Source: a virus
Strand: one strand, 5' to 3'
Virus record (IMG/VR): IMGVR_UViG_3300006737_000030
Location: 1-64,000 of that record
DNA length: 64,000 bases
Shown: piece after piece, positions 51,701-61,800 of the stretch
How the letters are laid out: every line of letters starts with the position of its first letter
Position numbering within the stretch: the stretch's first letter is position 1
Notes under the pieces: model-generated
What the model was told of the DNA's origin: nothing
What the model saw: the letters and a program-made list of their open reading frames with translations, nothing else
Database searches by the model: none
Made by a program: the position numbers and the translations under genes

Positions 51701-53845
51701 TGTTTCACCTGAAACAAAACGACCAGATAATGTTTTTACTACAAGACTTTTACCAGAAGAAAGAAATCCATTAGTATCACCTTCTACTACACCATAAGCA
51801 CCACTCTGTGATCCTGTAATATACTTACCTGGTGAAAAATCAGTAGTAACATTAGTATCTACTAATAATTTTGTGAAGAATACTGGGTTGAAATATGATA
51901 GATTAAATAAACCACTATAAGGTTTTTTACCACCTGCTGTTCTTCCTTTAGATATAACAATATCAGTATCACTATTAAAACCTTCTGGTTTCTTTAATAA
52001 TGAAAAATCTTTTGGTTTAGCAACACCAATCAAAGGAAGAATAGTTTCATTATAATCAGAAATCCATCCTATTTCATTTTGTTCTCCATTAGCATCATTT
52101 TCAGTCTTATAAAGTCTTCTTTTCTTCGATGTAATATTATCATCATACTCAACAAAAATATTATCCAAATAATCCTTTCTACCATAAACAATTAATTGAA
52201 GACATGGAGTAGTTGCAATTTCTGGTCTAACAACTTTTGCTAAACCAATTGTCTGTACTGATGCTACATCAGCTACTCCATTAGATGCTGTTCTAGATGT
52301 AATAAACCATATATTACGCAAATCAGGTGTAGAACCAGTTGGATTAACAATACTATCACTAGTTACAGAACTTACAATACCAGATTCTAGATATACAGTT
52401 TTAATACCATAATCCTTATCAAAACCTAATCCTCTTCTATCAATAGTCTGAATATAATCAGTATCTGCTTCAATATTATTAGAACCTACTGTACCATCAT
52501 TATATGTAGAATTTAAATATACTGTTGGATATGCTGTTAGATCTGCTCCCTCTGCATTTAAAGGAAGAGTATTATAAACATTAGTAAGTGTAAAACTAGA
52601 TAATCCAGTAGACCTAATAGTGACATTATCTCTAACTAAAGTATCTCTTGCTTTATCTACTTCTATATACTTCGTTTCTTTATTAACAATCTCGTATCCA
52701 CGCACGTATGCTTTACCAGGACCAACAGTTGCTATTAATTTTTCACTAGCTTCAGATGGTGTTATGTCATTTACTGTACCAGCAGCATCCAATGAATATA
52801 CACCATTATTACCATTATTATAAAATTCTCTTACATCAATATCAAATTTATCTACAACATAATCACCAGACTCATCATATGTTCTTCTAGAAAGAGTTTT
52901 TTCTAATAAAGAATAATCTGCTTGTTTAATTTGACGTTGTACAACACCGTTCTTAACAGTAAGAAGTTGTATAAAATTCTTATCTGGTGTTTCGTCATAA
53001 CCATACTTAATAACTTCAAGATCTACTTTTAATCTATGTGCTCCTGGAGCAGCATAGTTTGAAGATCCGAAAGCGTTATCATATAAAGTAATATCTTCTT
53101 CTGGGGATACTAATGACTCTGTTACTTTAAATCCTACTTTAACAGATGGAGTATTGTTATATCCATCAACAACAATTAATTTAGCATTGTTTCTTACAAA
53201 AAATCCATTAACAAAATAAACACCTTCTTCAACCTTTACTGCAGCAGCATATCCCATTGCACCACTTTCAACAAAAGTGACAGCACCAGTATCAGGATTT
53301 GTTACAGCAACATTGGTAGGTAGAACACTACCGTCGGTTCCAACAACAAGCAAAGGAGAATTAACACCATCAACCACTTCCAGTGTTTCACCTTGTCTAA
53401 AAGTTTCTTCATCACCTGATGCACCAGCAGTTAAGTATTTGACATACAATGTATCATTATTATTATCTGTCTGTTTAGAGATAGAAAGAATAAGAGCAAT
53501 TACACCAGATGATAATCCACTAACTTTCTGCCCAACTAAACCATCAATATCATATTTTTGGTATATGATTTCACCATCAACATTTACAGCAACTTCTGAA
53601 ACAGAAGAAAGCTTGACAAAATCTAGTCTCTTGTTGAGACCAACCTCACCAGGAACTACTAGATCGCCTTGTTTAAAACGATATTTACCATAACTTTCAA
53701 CTTGATTCTGAAGTATGGATTGAAGTGTGTTTAATTCTCTACCCTGAACAGGATAAGAAGGTCTAAACAGGACTTTATAAAAATCTTTACTTGAATCGTA
53801 ATCGTCGAAATAAGGAGCTGCTTTAATATTAGTCTTCTGTGGCAT
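45779..53845 (-). CDS. Giant DUF4815-like baseplate/fibre protein (2688 residues)
   Basis: A 2688-residue structural protein. The N-terminus MPQKTNIKAAPYFDDYDSSK, with FYKVLFRPSYPVQGRELNTL, is the DUF4815-type domain that is found in large cyanophage virion proteins. Residues 100-1000 include several GETL/GSGY repeat modules (GSGYSSTDKVSINGIDYESL near residue 747, FSPGKYITGSQSGAYGVVEG near 685). A central region around residue 1400 has a coiled-coil segment (YTMKDIGKLEKRIERLEYYT) with a SILEQQALNMQVKDALGID helix. The C-terminus is a jelly-roll-like region ending KIQDMRAVASY. By position it would take the place of T4 gp9/gp10, joining fibres to the baseplate; this is inference. Confidence 0.85.
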   Translation of the reverse strand: MPQKTNIKAAPYFDDYDSSKDFYKVLFRPSYPVQGRELNTLQSILQNQVESYGKYRFKQGDLVVPGEVGLNKRLDFVKLSSVSEVAVNVDGEIIYQKYDIDGLVGQKVSGLSSGVIALILSISKQTDNNNDTLYVKYLTAGASGDEETFRQGETLEVVDGVNSPLLVVGTDGSVLPTNVAVTNPDTGAVTFVESGAMGYAAAVKVEEGVYFVNGFFVRNNAKLIVVDGYNNTPSVKVGFKVTESLVSPEEDITLYDNAFGSSNYAAPGAHRLKVDLEVIKYGYDETPDKNFIQLLTVKNGVVQRQIKQADYSLLEKTLSRRTYDESGDYVVDKFDIDVREFYNNGNNGVYSLDAAGTVNDITPSEASEKLIATVGPGKAYVRGYEIVNKETKYIEVDKARDTLVRDNVTIRSTGLSSFTLTNVYNTLPLNAEGADLTAYPTVYLNSTYNDGTVGSNNIEADTDYIQTIDRRGLGFDKDYGIKTVYLESGIVSSVTSDSIVNPTGSTPDLRNIWFITSRTASNGVADVASVQTIGLAKVVRPEIATTPCLQLIVYGRKDYLDNIFVEYDDNITSKKRRLYKTENDANGEQNEIGWISDYNETILPLIGVAKPKDFSLLKKPEGFNSDTDIVISKGRTAGGKKPYSGLFNLSYFNPVFFTKLLVDTNVTTDFSPGKYITGSQSGAYGVVEGDTNGFLSSGKSLVVKTLSGRFVSGETLVSEEGGLLRIARENTLSHLIVNSVGSGYSSTDKVSINGIDYESLDISIGVSGSQLYKIEINNRDAVSVEYSTPPTVSVSTGSGANITPVLFRDTVVTYGSQSVKSLYSTFGDSGKFSADIETIDANYSETKAVTEYTFSGTKGYRYLECNGFSANAAESVTQGDIIQFNDSTGRINRFVVESATIPQGTNKSRININVALPDDVLSESVVRLRPTVSGGTGSTLIFPTGSKEIDSLIKNSEDTQIKYYIRRDFVVSGTSTGGNITFVAYLGFGTQRFSEFNENDFLITVHDKGSSTSVETGDIIYISPDFVETKNIADPTSGLSSGSLTLTFPENHFGTNVANFPKLKLTATLEISKAKPKTKNSVTNKRIIITAAGDRVIPLRGIDYDSDSTESYTYSDVYKVKYIYEGSTSAPPTVDVNGNLVVGTDITHRFTFDDGQRDTFYDVSRLVLKPGFQAPTGQVVVAFDYFEHTQGDFSTVDSYVHEDGVIADNVPSFNSTVHGIVNLRNVIDFRPKVDSTAIISGFQDNSILSQTEYINFTGPGGSVSSTPASSKLLPYTVSFTESQYLDRIDGVFLNNKGNFVIKKGNSSLNPSKPEMIEDGIALYYMYIPAFTRSSKDVRIIPVDNKRYTMKDIGKLEKRIERLEYYTTLSILEQQALNMQVKDALGIDRVKSGFVVDNYESHSAGNLNSIDYKCSVDSQQSVLRPQVKEDSFKLTEIYSRDYQRDIAGYVNNNDVVTLPYTDIVYAHNAFATKIINPNPFVVIQYLGDASLNPNVDQWYDSTVAPLLTDNNTGLFSIFLKKDTTESFSSIYNSFVVNWVGVNKTFYNINPLSESNSDSVSSSVNNASVSSSSNISPQNNEIAKGVGYKTVNNITVADSLRFFARSIPVKFVLKRLKPKTQVYVFMEQRNIGRWVLSDSRFTGVAGNSLTSFNTPIITDEYGNASGILLVPAGNPPKENTTWSGDVNQVQYDDTSEEIRFSTGIKTIRFTSSSTDSDKNSVDAYAEVKFYATGILPENPASIISTAPAFFKANEGVQLIDSNTENISRPNPLAQTFKVENFEGGMFSTGVDLFFSKKSTSIPIRVYLSNVDSEKPGKYILPGSEVTLYPDTFLKVYSSGNITLTVGENITGSRSLAIGPLSKVYDRNMFEILPTSDGRISITNEQVYTFVLSNHNGTSFQENEDLTLNSVTQYNNANNATIGLKIAKDAGKVSALNVTTLGSGYEGATITVESPQLPGGSNATGSVKVSNGQLYLAEVAISGRGYTEAPAVVVRGSGSAATGAVIESEIIIDEPAVRMGIAVDTDTTVNSTIPTRFNFNYPVYLQDNTDYALNIECDTTEYEIWSSRLGETDISSGLVVNTQPLLGSVFKSQNVDNWTEDLFEDIKFTLYRAEFDISRTAELLLTNEELGYEKLAVDPAETYALANSTATSALFKNNSNIVKINHRDNGFETDGNSKVYFKGIESFAGYEVSDIENTLYTVANSGIDTYTVVGPARASTTGFGGGTNVLASYNRKYEKLYAQVPYLQTSNTKIDSYVTTTNVVPVDSSTTNYSSYSQSPKETTFLNEEQFFLNQKVVASSINETVNGIDNSLVYKIDLSSTKSHLSPLIDLRTSSVKLGSNRVENTTGTENRYGKRYQIIKLYPVYKFTVSGNSQDITTGQNVSGVNSKASSEVLRVVNNDVYVKVKNSLQFEVGEPLTFSVQSDGGNLSSDTVVITTAGIFEQVPNFVTGSTVTAYNPSNLSEKYDNKVSGKVIIWDSKTKSLTIENDKNPINSNYISPITAGSDYARTASTSDQINDIFREGELIDFEGSTLDTSKFAEVKSMAYDNGVDYVPEDGSLNTSGISKYVTKEIFIDTPATAVNVYVTANVKDIEDVKVLYKTKLLASQENFNDIDWEYFNADGGPDNKDIIATSENSISGQYEKQSSYQELRYTTDSLKDFSSFAIKIVMKTSDPSYVPKIQDMRAVASY

Positions 53846-53881
53846 TGTATTATTCTACCGTCTGGTTTAGGTTAACAAAAA

Positions 53882-55753
53882 TCAGAATTCAATGACTAAT
53901 TTAATATCCTCGATCTGATCAGCAGCTCTAGTAATTAGTCTTCTGTTTTCAATGTATATTAGGTCTCCACTATTGTTCTTTACTTCTGGTCCTGCTAGAC
54001 CATCAGTAAATGTACATCCAGATAATTGTGTGCCATCTGCAAGTGCAACATCAACAGTTCCAGGAGAAGCAGATTCATCACCACTAATGGTATTTCCTGC
54101 GTCAGAAGCAAATCCTCTAACAACACCACCATCTGTATGTGAGTCAGGTGACTGGAAATACTTCAACACTCCACTACCAGGTGTTCCTGGAGTAGGTGTA
54201 GGACTACCAGCATCTAATACCCATGATACAACCTGACCTTTGGCGGTACCACCAGTAACTGTCTGTGAAATTGTTTCATCAGGAATAAAGTCTCCTGTAG
54301 CATTAGAAATCTTAACCGCAAATAATCCATTAAGTGTATCTGTATCAGCATAAGCACCACCTGGTTTTAGTGGATCCTTAATAATACCAATACGACGGAA
54401 ATCATTATCAACAGGGAAATCGCCAGCATTCTCAATAAATGTCAAACGAATGTTTGTCATTACTCTTTTTGCATTTAATTCAAGTTCTAAATCAGAACCA
54501 TGTCCTCCTTGAGGTGAAATAACTGCTTCAATATTAGCGTTGCTTGTAGGTGTTACTGCTTGTGATGATGTTAAAGCACTATCAGTAAACAATCCAATTG
54601 CTTCTGTACTACCTGCAGTACCTTGTGGAACTCCAGTTATAATAGGTACACTACCATAAGTATATCCACTACCAACTGCATGCATAGAAACGCTATCTAT
54701 AACGCCTCCAGAAATAGCAACAGCAACAATACCACCAGTACCATCCCCAACAACAGGAGCGTAGTAAGTAGCATTATTAGGTCCTAAAGCAGCACCAACA
54801 TCTTTAACTAGTGCAACATCAATTGATCCATCAACTGCATTTGTTTCAGTATCAACTCTTGTTGTCTCACCAGATGCATTAATTGGCATAAAGTCTGTTG
54901 AAAGGAATGCCAATACATCATCAGTTGGAATAGTATAAAGATACTTCCAAATATAATCACCACTAGGTGATGTGAAATTACGAGTACCAGTATCATATGT
55001 TCCTAATCCAGAAGAAGGAGTAGTCATTGGTTCATGTGTACTATCTACACCTGAAGGATTTGCTGTACTCTCGCCATTATAAAGACACTTAAACACTTCA
55101 TACTTCTGGTTCACTGTATAGAACTTCGCATTGGCAATAGTAGTAGCACCTGTAGCAGATGTAATACCAATTTGACCACCACCTGCAGGTGTGGAAGAAT
55201 AGTTAGGTTTCCACATATCAAACTTTGGATGAACCCCTGTATCCCACTTATACTTTCTAACTACTGATCTTGCATGAGATGACGAAATTCTTTTGGCTGC
55301 TATGATATCATCATAAATATCATACTTTTCTCCTTGGTTATCTAGAGGTACAGGAGGAACATCCTCTCTAGAATAACGATAAACCCCAGATTGTGCTGTG
55401 ACCCCAGTATCAGAAGCACCATCATATCCTTTAATTGTTGATCCTAATGTAGGAACAGCAGTAGGTAAAGGACCAACAGTATTTAAAATTAAACTTTGCG
55501 GTAATACCTTTAAAATTGTTGCAGTAAATGTTGCAGCACCCCAGTTAGCACCAACATATACAGATTGACCTACAGTGAAAGACCCACCATCCACTGAAAG
55601 TATCTCTAGATATGAGTCCCACGCTTGAGGTCTACCCACAAAGAAATACATTTTCGATCTTTGTGCGTCTTGATCGTCAGTTCCTTCCGTTAAGGATTCT
55701 AGAAACTGTTTCGCATTAAAAATTCTAAACTTTTCGGAAATTATAGCGGCCAT
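53882..55753 (-). CDS. 8: Baseplate wedge protein, T4 gp8-like
   Basis: A 623-residue protein with MAAIISEKFRIFNAKQFLES at the N-terminus, then HARSVVRKYKWDTGVHPKFD and YEVFKCLYNGESTANPSG, TSPSGDYIWKYLYTIPTDD and EAVISPQGGHGSDLELELNA. These are the segments that define gp8 of T4-like phages (T4: YKCI- and DGYVWKYMY-). gp8 is a baseplate wedge subunit that sits beside gp7 and gp10. T4 gp8 is 334 residues. The extra length is partly a GSGYTYGSVPIITG-type repeat near residue 365 and a C-terminal TISQTVTGGTAKGQVVSW module near residue 490, both of types shared with other proteins in this window. Two overlapping perfect late promoters lie 34-47 bases upstream. Confidence 0.92.
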   Translation of the reverse strand: MAAIISEKFRIFNAKQFLESLTEGTDDQDAQRSKMYFFVGRPQAWDSYLEILSVDGGSFTVGQSVYVGANWGAATFTATILKVLPQSLILNTVGPLPTAVPTLGSTIKGYDGASDTGVTAQSGVYRYSREDVPPVPLDNQGEKYDIYDDIIAAKRISSSHARSVVRKYKWDTGVHPKFDMWKPNYSSTPAGGGQIGITSATGATTIANAKFYTVNQKYEVFKCLYNGESTANPSGVDSTHEPMTTPSSGLGTYDTGTRNFTSPSGDYIWKYLYTIPTDDVLAFLSTDFMPINASGETTRVDTETNAVDGSIDVALVKDVGAALGPNNATYYAPVVGDGTGGIVAVAISGGVIDSVSMHAVGSGYTYGSVPIITGVPQGTAGSTEAIGLFTDSALTSSQAVTPTSNANIEAVISPQGGHGSDLELELNAKRVMTNIRLTFIENAGDFPVDNDFRRIGIIKDPLKPGGAYADTDTLNGLFAVKISNATGDFIPDETISQTVTGGTAKGQVVSWVLDAGSPTPTPGTPGSGVLKYFQSPDSHTDGGVVRGFASDAGNTISGDESASPGTVDVALADGTQLSGCTFTDGLAGPEVKNNSGDLIYIENRRLITRAADQIEDIKLVIEF

Positions 55754-55786
55754 TGAAATATATCGATACGGGGTTTATTTCTGTCT

Positions 55787-55800
55787 TATTTATATTTATA
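55787..55800 (-). promoter_or_regulatory. Two overlapping late promoter elements
   Basis: TATAAATA is found twice on the minus strand, at 55793-55800 and 55787-55794, sharing two bases. They lie between the stop of the gp7-like gene and ATG 55753 of gp8. Doubling may allow two start sites six bases apart. Confidence 0.7.
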
Positions 55801-55805
55801 CTGCG

Positions 55806-58800
55806 TCAATTATACTTACCTAGTGTTCTGAAGTAATCACCAGCAAGATGATCCTCTTCAGTAGTTCCATTAACTCCTCTCGCAGTAATAACAAAACGGT
55901 CAAAGTTAACAGTTCCATCATATTCAATAACTTCTTTACCAACTAGTAATTTACCAGATGATGGGAAATTTGCAGTACTACCAGTGATATACAGAAATGT
56001 ATCACCGATATTGAATGCTTGATCTAGATTTCCACCTCTATCATGAATAGAAGGAATACCTGGATTAAACAATACACCACTTGATGTTACGGAACTATAA
56101 TCAATGGTGTAGTTCTCCATCCAATTATTTGGATTTTGATTAATAGCAAGGAATGGATAAAATATCTCAAATTGTTCAATATTAATACCTGAAACATTAA
56201 ACTCGCCGTGATCCATAAACAGATACTCCATAAATGTAGCAACTGTTGTGCCCAATTTACCCTGTGTGAATGAATCACCATTCTCTACAGGTTGCTCAAG
56301 CATATCAACCACACCAGTTTGCTGATGCATTGTTGATTGATTCTGATAAGTTATATATGAGGTGTCAAGATTAGGTCTTAATTCTAATCTGGATGCGGTA
56401 GATCCAGAAGAAGACATAGTTTTTGGTTCTGGTGGTTGTGGTGTTATAATTTTGGTTATAAACTGTTCATGTGCTTGGAATGTAGTATTCCGTACAGGCA
56501 TATGCCAACGATGTAATGTAACCAACAATGATATCATTGGTGAAACAAGAGAAACCTCATGATTCAAAACTTCATGTTTCCACAAGTAATCTTCGGAACT
56601 TGCTCCTGCAATATTCGCTCCTGCTAAACCATTAATAACAATTTCAACAGAAGATTCAAAAGTATCATTCTTTCTAACAATATCATATCCTCTAGAGATA
56701 ACACATCGAGGTGCTTTCTCATAACCGCTACCACCATCAATAAGAACAATATCTAAAATCTGACCACCATGAACTAATACTTCTGCTTTTGCTCCACCAC
56801 CTTTACCGTCAACTGGTATAAAGTTAATAACAGGAGGTGTATAATAATTATAAGCAGTTGGATTTAGTAAAATATTATTTTTGAAGAATAAATCAAGATC
56901 TCTCTTATTCCAAGATAAAGTATTAATAACTCCATCTTTAACTGCTGCTGTTACAGTAAATCCTTCTCCATATACATCACCATTATATTCAGTTGCTTTA
57001 ACTTTAGCAAAGAAACTATTAGAAACAGATTCACCATCATTATATTGTTTAGATTTTGCAATTAATGGTGTACTGGTAACTTCACGCCAATCAAATTCAC
57101 CATCAATTTTAATCATATCACCTTTCTTAAGTGAAGGATGTTCTTTTATTATTTCTCCTTTGTATTCATAACTATCTGATATATCAGTAGTATTCAACCA
57201 AGGAATAATATTACTCTCCATTCTATTAAGAAGTCTTTCGCCTGATGAATTGGTATTATACGAAACATTGAAAGATGTTACAGAAAGTTCTAAATCATTA
57301 CCATCTCCTCTAGTAACAAATATTTTATTACCATCAATATACTCTATATTGTGGGATCTCATTACTAATTGCCATTCTGTACCAGCATTTTTTTGAACTT
57401 CTATAAGATATCCCCAAGATTCTTTTACTCCATTAATAATTTGATAAGCACTAGTGGGAGATGAAGAATTAGGTCCATACCATGAACTAAATTCATCATA
57501 TTTTCCATCAATAGTAATAGTAGTCCTGTTATAGAATACATCTTGTTCATGGTCAAAGAAAGTTAAAGTAGGTTCGTAATCTTTACCATAGAAATAAAGA
57601 ATATTAACTTTAGCAGTTGTATATGAACCATCAGATTGCAAAGCATACTTTAAAGGTCTGTTGAATATTATACTAGGTCCAACAATTCTATATGATTCTA
57701 AATGACGTTGTAATACACCATTAACAAAAACATAAGCATATAAAGGATCATCAAAAGTCTTGACACGATTATTTTCATCAAGAATTAAATAAGAATTTGA
57801 AGTACTAAAAGGTATTACATTTTCATCTATATGTAATCTCTCGTATGATCCTACAGTGTGACCATGAAAATACTGTTCACCCTGTAATGAATTAGGTACT
57901 CCTTCATACAAATCTGCAAAATTCTTTGGTGCTTTCTTAAAGATCAATCTATCTGTCTTATTAGCACTAACAAATCTCCTAACAGTATAAGTATCTTGCA
58001 GCAATATAGCATCAAGATACAATAACAAGTTTTCATTTAAATCAGTTTTGACTATAGATCCATCTTCATAATATAAATCAAAATTCTTTTGTCTTCCGTC
58101 AAATTGATCTGATATATCTTTTAATCTCTTTAGATAACGAGCGTTATTAGTATCTTCTCTAAATTTAAATGCCTTGCCATAGAATAAAACTGAAGGAACA
58201 ACTACACCCTCTTCAGTTCTTTGTCCTAGTGGTGCCTCATAAAATTTTATTTGATTTCCAGTAACACGATATGTTCTTATTGGTTGTTGTACAATACCAT
58301 CAAGAGATATCATTAACTCTTGTTCATTATAAGGTGTATAAGCAGATCCTGTTGCTTTATCAATAATAGTAAATTCTTGAGTACCAACACTCTGTCCTGT
58401 ATCACTATCAAAAACACCATCAAATGCTGGGGATAGAGTAATCTCTCTAACCCTAGTCATAGTCTCATCAAATGCATCAACAGATACAGATCCGAGACCC
58501 CTTCTAACATTAATATTGGCAGAACCTATAATAGTTTCTGTAATTGTTCTAGTTACAGATGATGATGTTATTTTAGGTGTTGGGATACAAAGGTATGTTG
58601 TTACATTCTGAATATTCTGCTGTACAGGATTCATTCTATTAGAACCTTCCGATTCCACATAGACTTCACCAAACATCTTAAATCCAGCAGGATGTGTGGT
58701 ATCTTTTAAAGCATTTCTCCACTTATCAATAGGAGTTCTGGATCTAATTACATACGAATAATCTTGATAGAAATTTGAATCAGTAATTCTTTGATTTAAT

Positions 58801-61800
58801 GAACTAACTTTTCCTCTGTCAGATGTAAATTTACCAATTCTACTTTCTCTTGTTGTTATTACTGGTTTGAATGAAGATTTTTTAATAGAAACAATAGTAG
58901 CAGTTCCTCCACGTTGTCTATTAGTAATAGGATAACCTTCCCTAAAGACTCCATCAATTTTCTCCAATCTTAAAATGTTTATTCCTTTTTTCCAACCAGT
59001 TTTAGAAACTACACCACTTGCTACAACAACATTATTAACTTTCTGTTCTACAATCTCTCCATACTCAAAAGCATCATCATCAAATCCAGATAATACAAAT
59101 GTACTTGGTGAATTGAAAGAAGGAAGTATTGATTTGTCATTATGATAATTTGAACCATACCGAACAAACCTAACACTATCTGGTTTACCTATTTCTTCTG
59201 ATTCAAAGTACAATTTATTGCTGGTTTCTATAACTTCTATGAGAGGAGTATATGTATAATCAGATCCACCATTACTAATTTCTGCTTTAACAATAGCACC
59301 ATTTTTAACTAACAAATCAATAGTTAAACCACTACCATCTCCAAAAACAATTGCTTCTGGATTTACATAACCAGATCCACCATTAAGTAAATTTAATTCA
59401 GTTATTTTACCAGTAACAATATTCCTAATAGCATTAATTTGTGCTTTATTATCATTAGCAGGTACAACACCTTTTATTATAGGTAAAGTTTTATATCCAA
59501 ATCCTAAATTATCTAATGTAACAGTAGCAATCTTACCAATAGACTTTCCAGTATATCTCATATCACCAGTTCCATCATATTGTGGAACTGAATCTAAATT
59601 ATAAACAAATTTATCAGGAGTTGTGTAGGTTATAGTTTTATTACCAGCAAGAGGATCTTCATTAACACTCAAATAAGATCCACCAGTATCAATATCTTCA
59701 GTAGTTAAGAAATAATAGTATGATATGAAATTAACTGCTTTTCTCTTTATATCACCAATATTAGGACCATATCCCAACCTAATTCTAATATTAGAACCAG
59801 TATTGCCAGGTTCAATTAGACTTACTTCTTTTTCTTCAGTGAATATATTATAATTTGGACTAGTTGAAATATCAAGATAAGAACCAAGCATTGAAGGATG
59901 ACTAGTGTCAAACTTATAAAAATAGTACTTTTGAATCTGTAAAACTGGATTAGTTTCAAAGTTAGTGTTATCTGGAGAGAATTGTAACTTCTCTACCTTA
60001 TCAAATGCTCTAGATATAGAGACTAATTTTGCTGGTGTACTGTGATCTTCGAATGTAGAAACATCAGTAATTCTTAATGGATTTGTAGCACCTTCATTAA
60101 CAAAATCAAATGCTATTAACAACTTATGTGTTTCGGTATTATATGAAATAACTCTGGGGTCATTTGCTCCAGTACCAAATATTTTATCATTAAAAGTAAA
60201 ATTATATTGAGGATCATTAAAAGTAACAGGAACACCTAATGAATGATTAACAATATCAGTATTATTATATCCTCTCTCAAAAGAAACTTTTCTAGTATTT
60301 TGATCAATAGAAAGTATTTTAACTAATTCATTATTAATTTTTAAGATATCTCCATTAGATAATGAATAAACAGTATCTAATACAGCATCAGTTCTTTCTT
60401 TGCCCAATCCAATACTATTAACAACCAACAATGGTATCATAGGATTAGGTGCACCAGTTATTTTTGTAACAGACGCATCAGTGATAGTTAATATATCATC
60501 TTTTCTGTATCCAGAACCTGCATCAGTAATCTCTAGAGATGATATATTATTAGTATCTCCAATAACTATTTTTACTTTTGCTTTAACAACATCAGATCTA
60601 GATTCTGTGTAAGAACTAAATTCTAATTCTATATCAGTATATGTTCCTGCATCATAACCACTACCATATCCTATTAAACTAGATGAACCAATACCAGTAT
60701 CATTAAGTTTGCCATTATAATTTACTGGAATCAAATCCAATTCTTGGAATTTTTTACGTCTTACCCAATATGTTGATTCTGTTGTAGTTGCATCTGGATC
60801 AATTTCAATATTAACAACATCACCTTCACCCATACTGTGATTACCATCAGTTTCAAGAATAGCAATATTATCTTGAGAACCTATAATAACAATATCTTTA
60901 CTTAATTGTTTGACAAAACTTATCTCTGTCGCTGCAGTATTAGATATATCACTACTCTTTAAAATAGTTTCACCTACAGAATAATTGAGGTGATCATTAA
61001 AATCACCACTTTCAACAAGGATACGAACAGAATTTTGATTAGTTGTAGAAATTAATACTTTACCTGTAGCAAAAATATTATCTGTATTTGCTTTTTCTAC
61101 TAAAGAAATAGTAGCATCTTTTGAATATGTACTGTCTTGAGATAATAAAAGATTAACAACATTAGAACCAGAAGTGATTAATTTATTTGAAACACTAATA
61201 CCACTAGTTGATATATCTGTTTCTGATTCAAACTTACCCTGAACGTTTCTAATAACGAACGAAGTTTCTTCTGTCGTATCACGCAATAATTCACCCGAAG
61301 CACCAGTAGATGCTTGAGTTATAATATCACCTGCAAAAGAATATAATGGTGTTACAGAAGTAAGAATAGATGCTTTTACCTCTACAGATTCTATAGATTT
61401 GACTGGTTTGCCGTATGTTGATGAAACAACCCCAGAAGCACCTTCACCCCCTGAATTAGTATCATCTACATATATCTTCGATCCAACCCCATAAATGGGT
61501 TGTGAGTCCTCTGCAGTAACACTGGAGACAGATCCTTCAGATACATTCTCGATAATAGCAACTTCATTCTCTCCATTATTATCTGTACCCTCAATAAACA
61601 ATCTTTTTGATTCTGGGGGTATAGAATCTTGCTTAACATTATACTCGTAATTTGATGCTACAGGAACTGAATAAAAATTATTTCCTACAATATGCGGAAA
61701 GACAGAATTGTTATCTTTATCGATAGTTATATAATATGCATAAACACCTTGTGGATACTCTGGTGTAACACAAAATCTACCATTGTTCCTATCTAATCTT

